Source: Candidatus Omnitrophota bacterium (GTDB lineage: Bacteria; Omnitrophota; Gorgyraeia; B26-G9). Taken from it: DNA of 15,343 bases. The notes beneath the pieces are model-generated. The model was not told the origin of the DNA, ran no database searches, and saw only the letters and a list, made by a program, of their open reading frames with translations. The position numbers were made by a program, and so were the translations under genes. Below are positions 7,276 through 14,431 of this stretch, one piece after another; positions within the stretch are counted from its first letter, which is position 1, and each line of letters begins with the position of its first letter. Location: positions 1 through 15,343 of the forward strand of contig JAKLQT010000216.1 in the NCBI GenBank assembly GCA_022013205.1. The letters run 5' to 3'.

Positions 7276-8789
7276 TTGTATTCAATCACCTCCAGTTTAA
7301 TCCGGCCTAAGAGCCTTATAATGTCCAGTTGTTTATCAATATCTCCCTCGATCAGTTTAATACGCGTAACATCCGCTATGTCCTGCCCGAATGTCGGGTC
7401 CATATCCACCCACTCGCCCGTATAAACGCTCACCCAGGCATGGTAATAAAAACGCCCTCCTGTATAGGCAAGCCCGACATTGACCTTAACCGGAAGGCCT
7501 ATTGAACGCCCCAGTGCCGCGAATAATACCGTATGCTCGTTGCAGTCACCTTCTTTTGTTTTCAGAACATCCACTGCAGAAGGAATGCTTACTACAGGAA
7601 CTTTACTGATATTTTCAAACAGCCACTTATTTATTTTTTTTGCCGCCAAATAACTGTTCTTTTCCTTATTTATAATCCTAAGGGCCATACTCTTTATTTC
7701 CTCATTTTCCGATTGAATAAAATCCGTAGCTGAGAGGAACTCAGAGTTTTCCTTATTTTCCTTTACAGGTATGGACAGGGTCTTAGTTAAATCTATTTTT
7801 TCTTTATTTATCGTGATAATCTTTTCGCCCTCAGTGGTTACGGCAGCTTCCTGCCGCTGATTTTTAAGCTCAAAGCCATCATCGATCCCGCTGATTTTAA
7901 GCGAAAGTGAGCTCAGGCCATTGCCAGGCAATATTATGTTTGATGCCACCGAAACCATTTCCGCGAGTTCAAGATCTGTTTTTTCCATATTTTTATACAT
8001 GCTGCTTACCTGATCAGCATCCCCTTTTATGAGCACCCAGCCCAGGCCGGTTTCTTCCCTCAGGATTTCCCCGTTTTCATTAACCCAGGCAGTCTGCTCA
8101 AGGCCGCGGTAATTGGATTTCAAAACATATGCCTGGACCTGTTTTTGATCGTGTTGAATAAATTCTTTAGCGCAAACATTTATTTGAAAAGACTCCAGTT
8201 CAAGGCTGAACGGATTAAATACACTAAGTTTATAGCGTTTGCCTACTTTAAGTTCTCCAAAGGAATTAAAAGGACTGATAATATTGGCTATTAGTACACC
8301 GCGCTCATCATTAAGGGGTATTGTCTTTTTACTTACACTGCCCTGCGAAGCTATACTGACTTCAAGCAGCCGCTTGTTGAGCATCTGCCCCTGGACATTT
8401 ATGGTGTGCAATCCGGAGTTAAGATCAAACTTAAAATTCTTTAAATTATAGTTCTCATCGACAATAGCCTGAGCGTTAAACCAGACCTTATTCCTTTTTC
8501 TCAGCAAAAGGAAATTCATCCAGGTACGGTTAACAATACAGTACCCGCTAACACCTTTTTCGATCATATAAGGTTCAATAGAGGTGTGCACAAATCCAAC
8601 GGGCGAGTTATTAAAATATATTCCAAGCCACTGATCAGAGATAAGCGTATTTTTAGACAAAAACGGTTTATAGGCAGCGGCTCTGCCTTGTGATATTATC
8701 TGGCTGGATATAAGCCAAGCCATCATCACCATCCAGAAGGCACTGATAAGTATTACTGTTATTTTTTTAAGAGTATTAAACTCATCCAT
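7272..8789 (-). CDS. Membrane-anchored transglutaminase-like protein
   Basis: Numbering here is from a TTG at 8801; I prefer the ATG at 8789 (residue 5), which gives 505 residues. The ATG has GAGTGA just upstream, while TTG has no ribosome site. A signal-anchor helix (about residues 14-34) is followed by a large beta-rich periplasmic region (about 50-350, starting WLGIYFNNSPVGFVHTSIEP). A C-terminal Transglut_core domain follows with the Cys-His-Asp triad: C420 in EGDCNEHTVLFAALGRS, H454 in YYHAWVSV and D468 in WVDMDPTFGQ. The triad is intact, so thiol chemistry (protease, amidase or cross-linking) is plausible. The active domain faces the periplasm. The gene leads an operon with the ABC ATPase and permease, with a 4-bp overlap. 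No experimental function is known to me for this gene trio. Confidence 0.88.
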   Translation of the reverse strand: MDEFNTLKKITVILISAFWMVMMAWLISSQIISQGRAAAYKPFLSKNTLISDQWLGIYFNNSPVGFVHTSIEPYMIEKGVSGYCIVNRTWMNFLLLRKRNKVWFNAQAIVDENYNLKNFKFDLNSGLHTINVQGQMLNKRLLEVSIASQGSVSKKTIPLNDERGVLIANIISPFNSFGELKVGKRYKLSVFNPFSLELESFQINVCAKEFIQHDQKQVQAYVLKSNYRGLEQTAWVNENGEILREETGLGWVLIKGDADQVSSMYKNMEKTDLELAEMVSVASNIILPGNGLSSLSLKISGIDDGFELKNQRQEAAVTTEGEKIITINKEKIDLTKTLSIPVKENKENSEFLSATDFIQSENEEIKSMALRIINKEKNSYLAAKKINKWLFENISKVPVVSIPSAVDVLKTKEGDCNEHTVLFAALGRSIGLPVKVNVGLAYTGGRFYYHAWVSVYTGEWVDMDPTFGQDIADVTRIKLIEGDIDKQLDIIRLLGRIKLEVIEYK

Positions 8790-8853
8790 GAAATCACTCA
8801 ATATAAAACACAGTTAATCCCGGTAAAACAGAATAGGCATTGCCGTTTACTTT

Positions 8854-8882
8854 ATAATACTTCTGCCGGCAATATTGCGCAA
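8854..8882 (-). promoter_or_regulatory. Candidate promoter of the transglutaminase-ABC operon
   Basis: On the minus strand TTGCGC (8877-8882) is followed after 17 bases by TATTAT (8854-8859), giving a leader of roughly 55 bases to the ATG at 8789. A 10-bp perfect palindrome GCAATATTGC (8869-8878) overlaps the -35 element and could be an operator. The match is moderate. Confidence 0.4.
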
Positions 8883-8905
8883 CTGAAGAAATACCTGTGA
8901 CGGTT

Positions 8906-9220
8906 TTAAAAATCCTCAAAATCATTTTTTGATATAACGCGCAGAAACTTCACTCCCATCTCGAATCTTTTATCACCGCTGCCTTCAGCTTCTTTAAGCC
9001 AAATCACCTCACCCTGCGTATAATAGGGGCTTAAAGCTCTGGGGATATTAACTTCCATATTCAATTTTGAGCCGATATCAAAACGTGAATCAGTAATAAT
9101 ACGCATCCCCCCGGTTGAAATATTTTTTGCCTGTGTTACCTCGGCACTTTTAGCATCCTGTGCTCTCTGCCGCACAGGAAATGGCTCCTGCAAACGACTA
9201 GATTTTCTTTTCTCCTGCAA
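8906..9220 (-). CDS. PilZ-domain protein (c-di-GMP receptor type), TTG start
   Basis: This is a 104-residue single-domain PilZ protein. The c-di-GMP-binding RxxxR motif is near the N-terminus (R5-K-S-S-R9). The second motif N-x-S-x-x-G is N33-I-S-T-G-G38 (KNISTGGMRI), and the barrel closes with EMGVKFLRV. Both ligand-binding motifs are intact, so dinucleotide binding is expected. It starts at TTG: AGGAGG lies eight bases upstream, the residue immediately preceding the motif is placed correctly, and a TGA lies two codons before it in frame. It follows the GspK-like gene by 34 bp and probably shares its promoter, which suggests control of that pilus/secretion-related protein, or of surface attachment, by c-di-GMP. 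There are no other domains. Confidence 0.9.
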   Translation of the reverse strand: MQEKRKSSRLQEPFPVRQRAQDAKSAEVTQAKNISTGGMRIITDSRFDIGSKLNMEVNIPRALSPYYTQGEVIWLKEAEGSGDKRFEMGVKFLRVISKNDFEDF

Positions 9221-9228
9221 AACTCACT

Positions 9229-9236
9229 CCTCCTTT
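9229..9236 (-). promoter_or_regulatory. Strong ribosome binding site for a TTG start
   Basis: AAAGGAGG on the minus strand sits eight bases before TTG at 9220. It is the strongest ribosome site in the window and fixes the unusual start codon of the PilZ gene. Confidence 0.8.
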
Positions 9237-9254
9237 CAATATTCACTGAATTAT

Positions 9255-11768
9255 TTATATTTTACTTTGATATACAATTTTTGTTAGAGGCATATAGGTC
9301 ATAGTTACAGCCTCAAGCACCGGCATTTCCTGATAGTCACTTGCTGCATTACCATAGCCTGAATAAATATACGCTCGATATCCAATAAGCGGATTAGTCC
9401 CGCTGCCTATAGGGCCTCCGGATACTTCAAAAGCGCTGGCCGGGTGCAGATCTCCAGGAGCCGGGGTCAAAGATAGGTTTTCTCCAGCTGAAAAATTTGT
9501 TGTTAAAAAAATTTTTTCATTTGCTGCCAATGCATTCTCAGAAAGAAATGTTTCCGCTGAGATTGTTCCCCATTCAATAGTGTTCATTGTCCCAGTTCCT
9601 GTGGGATCAAAAGTATTTGAAGTATAAACGCCCTGTTCAGGGATAATCCGCACATTATCTAAATCAAAAAAATTCCCCATGCCGACAACTTTAATCGCTC
9701 TGTTCTGCCAATCCTTTAAAGGCTCTCTACCGGTATCAATATCCAGCATATCCGGAGTACCATCGCTTTTAGTAGCATAGATTGTCGCATCAAGATCTCT
9801 CTGCCCCTTAGATTTTAAACGAATTGTTTTATCCGCATAATACTTAGTGATTGGAAAATGTTTTGTGCCATCAACAGGCGTATGCCCACCCCATAGCCAA
9901 TCATTCATATAGACCATTACATGGGGAACTTTAATTATATTAAAATCCTTCATGTCTGGTGGCGGCCCAAAATATATATACCCAGTCCCATCATAATTAA
10001 CCCAATTTTGGTATATATCCACACTACTGGTAAAGAAATCTTTGTTTTGTGGAGTAGAACAATAGATTGCCCCCATACCAAACTGTATATGAGATACATT
10101 CATAAATAGCTCAAAAGAATGCTTTATTGGATTACCTAGGGCATCTAGTTTAAGATTAGCTTCAACGTAGTCTATTGAATAAGTACCATCATTAACATCA
10201 CTACAATTACTACTGTTAATCAGAGGATTATCATCAGCATCTAACGGTGCCGAGTCTTGCCAATAACTTGATTCAGGAACAGCTGGCCAAGGGAGATCTG
10301 GGCGCAGGGCATCTTTACTTAAACTGGTCTCATCAATTAACCTTGCTCTTAGACAGAACCCGTCAAACAGCCATTTACCGGGGTCAAGTGCTAGCTTAGG
10401 AAAATAATCCTGATATTTTATGAATACTTTTCCTATTGGCCATGATCTCAACAGACTATTGCCAGATAGATTAACTTCTATTTCCTGCTCCGTTTCAATC
10501 CAGTCTCCTTTGCCTGTGCCGTCAAGGGGATATCCATCTTCAAAATCATCCCAGAATCCTAGTTTAACAGCATTTGGCCTTATTATAGTGCACTCAGAAT
10601 TATAAGTATATATATGCTGCTTTAACTCACTAAAATTAATCGGGCAACGGTTTTTAAGGTTTATTCTTGCGCTATTTCCATCTGATAAAAATTCATTTTT
10701 TGTTGTTTCATAAATTTTATTATAAATGAGGGCAGCTTTTTTTATCCTTTTATTTGTTCCACGATAAGAACCGATTGCCTCAATCTCATAATATCCGCCT
10801 GAATCAAAGGAAAAATGAGTTGTATCCGTGTTATTTAAATTAGGATCTGTTTTATTGAGTACGCTATCTCTATTTGCCTGGGAAATAATATTTAAACCAG
10901 TTGCATCTGCCGCATAATCAAGAAACTTACCGAATTCACTTCTTGGGCAAATAAAGTCAAACACATTAGCATCCGGGTTTTTCCCATCAAATGGATTAGT
11001 TGACTGCCGTGCCACAATCGCAGCTGTTAAGTTATTACATTCAGTATCATCATCCATTAAATCCCGCAGCACAGCATATAAAACATTTGCCGAAGCAGTA
11101 TTGACATTAACAAAAGTTTTAAAAGTGTGGCCGGAGATATCATCAGCATTGTTGTAAAGAGTAATATACTTCTTTATTTCATCACATCTAGATTCGCCAA
11201 TATTTGTTATCAGCTTTAACTCATCCTTTGAGGAATACACTCTATCCGGCAATGTATTACGCAAGTCAATCATGTCTTGAGCCATAGCCGAAATCATTGC
11301 CGAATTTACTCCCCTAAGCCCCAGACTGTCCAGGAAAGCTTCAATCATATTTTTAAAATCATTTTCAGCATCAGAATCAGGCAAAGGCGTATTAATATTT
11401 ATTAATGACGCGCAATCTATGACTTTTAAACGGTATGTCCCACCCCCATAGCTTATATCAGAGCCATAAGAAGGCGATGAGGCCTCTGCAAGGTCAATGT
11501 TTACTCCTGATGCGTAAAACCATGGATCAAGCATAGTATCGTATGGGTCAACCTTTGCTCCGTAGGCCGCCTCATATTTCAGGTCATTAATCGCCCGGGC
11601 TATACCCGCCTCAGCTATAAGTTCTGCTTTAAACTGATTGGCAAAATTCTCTGTCGCGCGCAATTCAAGGCGGGTAAAAGCGGAAAAACCAACAGCCACT
11701 AAAGCAAGTATTGCGAGTATCCCAACGGTTAAGATTAAAGCTATTGCGGAATTATTCTTAATTTTCAT
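9255..11768 (-). CDS. Very large GspK-like minor pseudopilin with lectin-like tail
   Basis: This is an 837-residue protein. Residues 8-31 form the N-terminal hydrophobic helix (AIALILTVGILAILALVAVG) followed by FTRLELRATENFANQFKAELIAEAGIARAI, the PilX/GspK-type start. As in GspK, there is no Glu at mature position 5. Residues 110-350 carry GspK features: LININTP (122-128), MAQDMIDLRN (162-171), SKDELKLITNIG (180-191, helix-hairpin-helix-like), VNVNTAS (220-226) and YYEIEAIGSYRGT (326-338). GspK proteins are usually near 300-350 residues; here about 480 more follow. This extension starts as a concanavalin/LamG-like beta-sandwich (GFWDDFEDG at 404-412, ending near FFDLDNVRII at 700-709), then a second beta module (VYTSNTFD at 714-721, EWGTIS at 733-738). 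No clear ribosome site precedes the ATG. It is likely a secretion- or pilus-tip protein with a binding tail. Confidence 0.75.
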   Translation of the reverse strand: MKIKNNSAIALILTVGILAILALVAVGFSAFTRLELRATENFANQFKAELIAEAGIARAINDLKYEAAYGAKVDPYDTMLDPWFYASGVNIDLAEASSPSYGSDISYGGGTYRLKVIDCASLININTPLPDSDAENDFKNMIEAFLDSLGLRGVNSAMISAMAQDMIDLRNTLPDRVYSSKDELKLITNIGESRCDEIKKYITLYNNADDISGHTFKTFVNVNTASANVLYAVLRDLMDDDTECNNLTAAIVARQSTNPFDGKNPDANVFDFICPRSEFGKFLDYAADATGLNIISQANRDSVLNKTDPNLNNTDTTHFSFDSGGYYEIEAIGSYRGTNKRIKKAALIYNKIYETTKNEFLSDGNSARINLKNRCPINFSELKQHIYTYNSECTIIRPNAVKLGFWDDFEDGYPLDGTGKGDWIETEQEIEVNLSGNSLLRSWPIGKVFIKYQDYFPKLALDPGKWLFDGFCLRARLIDETSLSKDALRPDLPWPAVPESSYWQDSAPLDADDNPLINSSNCSDVNDGTYSIDYVEANLKLDALGNPIKHSFELFMNVSHIQFGMGAIYCSTPQNKDFFTSSVDIYQNWVNYDGTGYIYFGPPPDMKDFNIIKVPHVMVYMNDWLWGGHTPVDGTKHFPITKYYADKTIRLKSKGQRDLDATIYATKSDGTPDMLDIDTGREPLKDWQNRAIKVVGMGNFFDLDNVRIIPEQGVYTSNTFDPTGTGTMNTIEWGTISAETFLSENALAANEKIFLTTNFSAGENLSLTPAPGDLHPASAFEVSGGPIGSGTNPLIGYRAYIYSGYGNAASDYQEMPVLEAVTMTYMPLTKIVYQSKI

Positions 11769-11781
11769 CTTATTTGCATTA

Positions 11782-11810
11782 ATTATATCATATGCTTATC
11801 CGGCGCACAA
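11782..11810 (-). promoter_or_regulatory. Extended -10 promoter of the GspK-PilZ unit
   Basis: The minus strand reads TTGTGC (11805-11810), a 17-base spacer ending TGA, then a perfect TATAAT (11782-11787). TG-A before the -10 makes it an extended -10 promoter. Only 13 bases separate the -10 from the ATG at 11768, so transcription should begin about six to eight bases before the start codon. It lies directly downstream of a strong terminator, which supports a new transcription unit. Confidence 0.7.
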
Positions 11811-11811
11811 C

Positions 11812-11844
11812 AAAAAGGAGCAGGATTTTTAAATCCTGCTCCTT
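11812..11844 (-). terminator. Strong intrinsic terminator of the secreted-protein gene
   Basis: A perfect 14-bp inverted repeat (AAGGAGCAGGATTT at 11815-11828 against 11831-11844) closes a tiny loop. It is followed on the minus strand by TTTTT (11812-11816). It lies about 70 bp after the stop of the gene ending at 11916. The plus-strand T run is poor, so it acts mainly for minus-strand transcripts. Confidence 0.9.
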
Positions 11845-11915
11845 GCTTTATTAATAAACATTCACTTCGTTATTTTAAAGCAAAAACTACCCTGTTTAAC
11901 AAATACGCATAAGAT

Positions 11916-12521
11916 TTACTCATACTGGATATCATCAAGATAAAAGACACAACCGTCCGGATTAGCCATGGAATTCGTAACCCATGAGAACCCGCCGCTT
12001 ATATATGACAGATCCAGGCCTTCCAAATCAATAACAAACTGCTGCCATTCAGTTGTAAGCTCAACCGGGCCAATACTTGCTGAATCCGTATCAGAATAAG
12101 TACCGGTCAATCCGCCCATTTTAAACTCAATTATTTGCTCTCCGCCTTTTTCTCCGCGTGCCCAGAAAGTAAGTTTAGTCGCGCCGGTCAGATCAAAACC
12201 ACCGTTATTCTCACCCCAGTTGTTAGGCGGCCATTGCCAGTAGATACCTGCCCAGTTAGCGCCCTGTTTGCCCTCACCTGTGTAAGTAATTTTTATACAT
12301 GTTTTACCTGAAAACGGCTTTTCTTTTGCAGCCTCAGAGGACTTAATATCTCCATAATCTCCCATCCAGCCGGAAGGAACATAATGATTACCCCTGTTTC
12401 CCCTGTCATAATAAACCCCAAACGGTTGAAACTCTCCATCCGCAGCTTTTCCGGCAACAGGCATTAAAAACATACCGAGCAACAAAAATGCGAGTAAAAT
12501 TAAAGTTGCCTTTTTATTCAT
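11916..12521 (-). CDS. Secreted carbohydrate-binding-like (galactose-binding fold) protein
   Basis: This is a 201-residue exported protein. The signal peptide is MNKKATLILLAFLLLGMFLM followed by PVAGKA, with cleavage near residue 26. The mature part is one jelly-roll-like domain: DYGDIKSSEAAKEKPFSGKTCIKITYTG, then a tryptophan-rich segment WAGIYWQWPPNNWG, then FDLTGATKLTFWARGEKGGE, TEWQQFVIDLEGLD and the closing strand CVFYLDDIQYE. This order (FDLTGATKLTFWARG ... W-x-x-F-x-I-D-L ... YLDDI) is typical of CBM-type galactose-binding-like domains attached to glycan-active proteins. No catalytic domain is present. Exposed Trp residues fit sugar-ring stacking, but the ligand is unknown. AAGGGGG precedes the ATG at a normal distance. 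It is transcribed alone, between a consensus promoter and a strong terminator, which suggests an abundant secreted product. Confidence 0.8.
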   Translation of the reverse strand: MNKKATLILLAFLLLGMFLMPVAGKAADGEFQPFGVYYDRGNRGNHYVPSGWMGDYGDIKSSEAAKEKPFSGKTCIKITYTGEGKQGANWAGIYWQWPPNNWGENNGGFDLTGATKLTFWARGEKGGEQIIEFKMGGLTGTYSDTDSASIGPVELTTEWQQFVIDLEGLDLSYISGGFSWVTNSMANPDGCVFYLDDIQYE

Positions 12522-12601
12522 TTTGTACTACCCCCTTTCTAGATTCTTATTTAATGTTTAATCTAAAATCTTTTTAAAACCTTCTATATAAAAGATAAAA
12601 A

Positions 12602-12630
12602 ACTATACCATATGAATCCTTGTTTGTCAA
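12602..12630 (-). promoter_or_regulatory. Near-consensus sigma-70 promoter for the secreted protein
   Basis: On the minus strand a perfect TTGACA (12625-12630) is followed after exactly 17 bases by TATAGT (12602-12607). Transcription would start near 12595, giving a leader of about 75 bases before the ATG at 12521. It is the best promoter match in the window. Confidence 0.85.
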
Positions 12631-12775
12631 TACTTCTTATCTTACCCCAACTCCTGGATAGAAAATACTTTTTCTTTGCTCATAAAACAAACAGGGGGAA
12701 TTGTATTTGCGTATTTTAGTATGTTATATAATATATTATTACGGCCATTTTCTAATATTTCAGCCCGGATGATCT

Positions 12776-13909
12776 TTAGTCTCTTGAATTCTGAAAATTA
12801 TCGATTATAGCCTTGACAATCCGCTTTGACGCTTTGCCGTCTCCGTAAGGATTTACCGATTTTGACATTTTAGCATAGGCGTCCCTGGAATTAAGAAGCT
12901 TTCTTACTTCTTTTACTATCCTGCTTGAATCCATTCCTATCAAACGAGCTACCCCTGCCTCTACCCCTTCCTGGCGCTCTGTAACCTCGCGCATAACCAA
13001 AATCGGCTTATTGAAAGCAGGCGCCTCTTCCTGCACGCCGCCTGAATCAGAAAGCACAAAATAGCATTTTCTCAATAGTAAAACAAATGTCTCGTAATCC
13101 AACGGTTTTAGCAGATGGATGTTTTTCCTTCCCCTGAGAATGTTATTTACAGGCTTTTGCACATTCGGGTTTAAATGCACAGGATAGATGATCTCCACAT
13201 CTTTTAATTCTGAAATCGCCCTTATCGCTTTACAGATCTCCTTGAACGGGCCTCCGAAACTTTCCCTTCTGTGCGCAGTAACCAGGATAACCTTTTTTTT
13301 ATCAAAATCGATTTTTTTAAGCACATCGTCCTTAAGCGCATATTTTTTTCCGGCAATCGAATAAAGGCTGTCAATAACCGTATTCCCGGTTAAATAGATC
13401 TTCTTAGGGTTTATATGTTCCCTCAGCAGGTTGTTTTCAGCTCTTTTTGTCGGGGCAAAGTGCAGATCAGCGACAACCGATATCAGCTGTCGGTTAATCT
13501 CCTCAGGAAACGGCCTGTATTTATCAAAGGTTCTAAGCCCAGCCTCAATATGCCCTGTAGGGATCTTAAGATAAAATGCCGCCAGCGATGCGATAAAAGC
13601 AGACGTCGTATCCCCTTCGACAAGGATCAGATCAGGCTTTTCCTTAACAAGCACCTTAGAGAACCTTATCAGGCAGCGGCTGGATACATCAAACAGCGTC
13701 TGATTCCTGGCCATAATATCAAGGTCATAATCCGGCTTTATCCTAAACAGCTTCAGAAACTGATCTACCATTTTTCTATGCTGTCCGGTCAGCACAACCC
13801 TGGAAGTAATTTTTTTCTTATGCTTGCTGAGCTCATGAATAACCGGAGCAAGTTTAATAACCTCCGGACGTGTTCCGAGGATTGTAAAAACCTTGATTTT
13901 CTTTTTCAT
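12776..13909 (-). CDS. wecB: UDP-N-acetylglucosamine 2-epimerase (non-hydrolysing)
   Basis: This is a 377-residue cytoplasmic enzyme of the usual length that interconverts UDP-GlcNAc and UDP-ManNAc, feeding ManNAc-containing surface polysaccharides. The N-terminal Rossmann half opens with GTRPEVIKLAPVIHEL (12-27). Residues matching those known to matter in E. coli WecB are present with a constant offset of five up to residue 140: D100 (VEGDTTSA), E122 (GHIEAGLRT), E136 (FPEEINRQ) and R140. His213 lies in VTAHRRESFGG. The UDP-binding signature SDSGGVQEEAP (287-297) and the RQEGVEAG loop are intact. The ATG has AGGGAG seven bases upstream. It follows the tRNA-binding protein gene by 21 bp and probably shares its promoter. 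There is no polysaccharide cluster in view, so which glycan it serves is open. Confidence 0.96.
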   Translation of the reverse strand: MKKKIKVFTILGTRPEVIKLAPVIHELSKHKKKITSRVVLTGQHRKMVDQFLKLFRIKPDYDLDIMARNQTLFDVSSRCLIRFSKVLVKEKPDLILVEGDTTSAFIASLAAFYLKIPTGHIEAGLRTFDKYRPFPEEINRQLISVVADLHFAPTKRAENNLLREHINPKKIYLTGNTVIDSLYSIAGKKYALKDDVLKKIDFDKKKVILVTAHRRESFGGPFKEICKAIRAISELKDVEIIYPVHLNPNVQKPVNNILRGRKNIHLLKPLDYETFVLLLRKCYFVLSDSGGVQEEAPAFNKPILVMREVTERQEGVEAGVARLIGMDSSRIVKEVRKLLNSRDAYAKMSKSVNPYGDGKASKRIVKAIIDNFQNSRD

Positions 13910-13930
13910 TTATTTCTCCCTGGACTTGTT

Positions 13931-14254
13931 TTACCTGACCGAACTTCCGCAAATAAGTTTTTTTTCAGGAACAATCAAAGACAGATCGTTTTCGTCTGAG
14001 GCCGCCAGAAGCATCCCCTGGCTCTCTACACCCCGCAAAACAGTAGGCTCTAGATTATTCACAATTACTATCTGTTTATCCAAAAGCTCTTTTTTAGAAT
14101 AATGCTTTTTTATGCCAGCGACAATCTGCTTAGTAACACCTTCAGCAACTTCAACTCTCATAACATAAAGCCTATCGGCATCAGGGTGATCCCACACATC
14201 CTTAACCGTAGCAATCCTTAATTCCATCTTTTTAAATTCCTCAAATGAGATCAT
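13931..14254 (-). CDS. Stand-alone tRNA-binding protein, MetRS beta-subunit type
   Basis: This is a 107-residue protein made of a single OB-fold tRNA-binding domain (EMAP/Trbp111 type). The typical opening is FEEFKKMELRIATVKDVWDHPDADRLYVMRVEV, with the D-H-P-x-A-D-x-L signature. KQIVAGIKKHYSKKELLDKQIVIVNNLEPTVLRGVESQGMLLAA follows, and the family end is GSSVR. It is complete. In most bacteria this domain is the C-terminus of methionyl-tRNA synthetase. When separate, it acts as a MetRS beta subunit or general tRNA-binding factor, so the genome probably encodes a MetRS without this tail. A CsaA-like chaperone is the main alternative. AGGAGA seven bases before the ATG fixes the start. It leads a probable two-gene unit with wecB under the promoter at 14307-14335. 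Confidence 0.88.
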   Translation of the reverse strand: MISFEEFKKMELRIATVKDVWDHPDADRLYVMRVEVAEGVTKQIVAGIKKHYSKKELLDKQIVIVNNLEPTVLRGVESQGMLLAASDENDLSLIVPEKKLICGSSVR

Positions 14255-14306
14255 AATCTCTTCTCCTGGAATATTTATGATTATCCTGACTTTTCATTGA
14301 ATCAGT

Positions 14307-14335
14307 ATTCTACCATGATAATTACTTTATTTCAA
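14307..14335 (-). promoter_or_regulatory. Sigma-70-type promoter for the tRNA-binding protein and wecB
   Basis: TTGAAA (14330-14335) is followed after 17 bases by TAGAAT (14307-14312) on the minus strand. Each box matches consensus at five of six positions. The leader to the ATG at 14254 would be about 45 bases. Confidence 0.65.
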
Positions 14336-14355
14336 ACTTAAACCCGTTTATTTAA
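14336..14355. other. Inverted repeat abutting the -35 box
   Basis: CTTAAA-N8-TTTAAG is a perfect 6-bp inverted repeat ending at the base next to the -35 element. It could be an operator or a weak end-of-transcript hairpin for the pseudopilin gene. Its small size means chance is possible. Confidence 0.25.
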
Positions 14356-14431
14356 GTAAGCTTTAGCAAGTGCAAAGCAGTAGATGTAAGCAATTTATAT
14401 GTCTAATAAAATATACCGCGAAATATTCAAA

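Noticed and set aside
8790..8801. TTG at 8801 as the start of the transglutaminase-like gene.
   Set aside because: There is no ribosome site ahead of it; the ATG four codons later has at least a weak GAGTGA and begins the signal anchor at a normal distance.
13415..13999. A 194-codon plus-strand open frame opposite wecB.
   Set aside because: It lies antisense to strongly conserved epimerase coding sequence, has no recognisable domain, and is the kind of shadow frame expected there.
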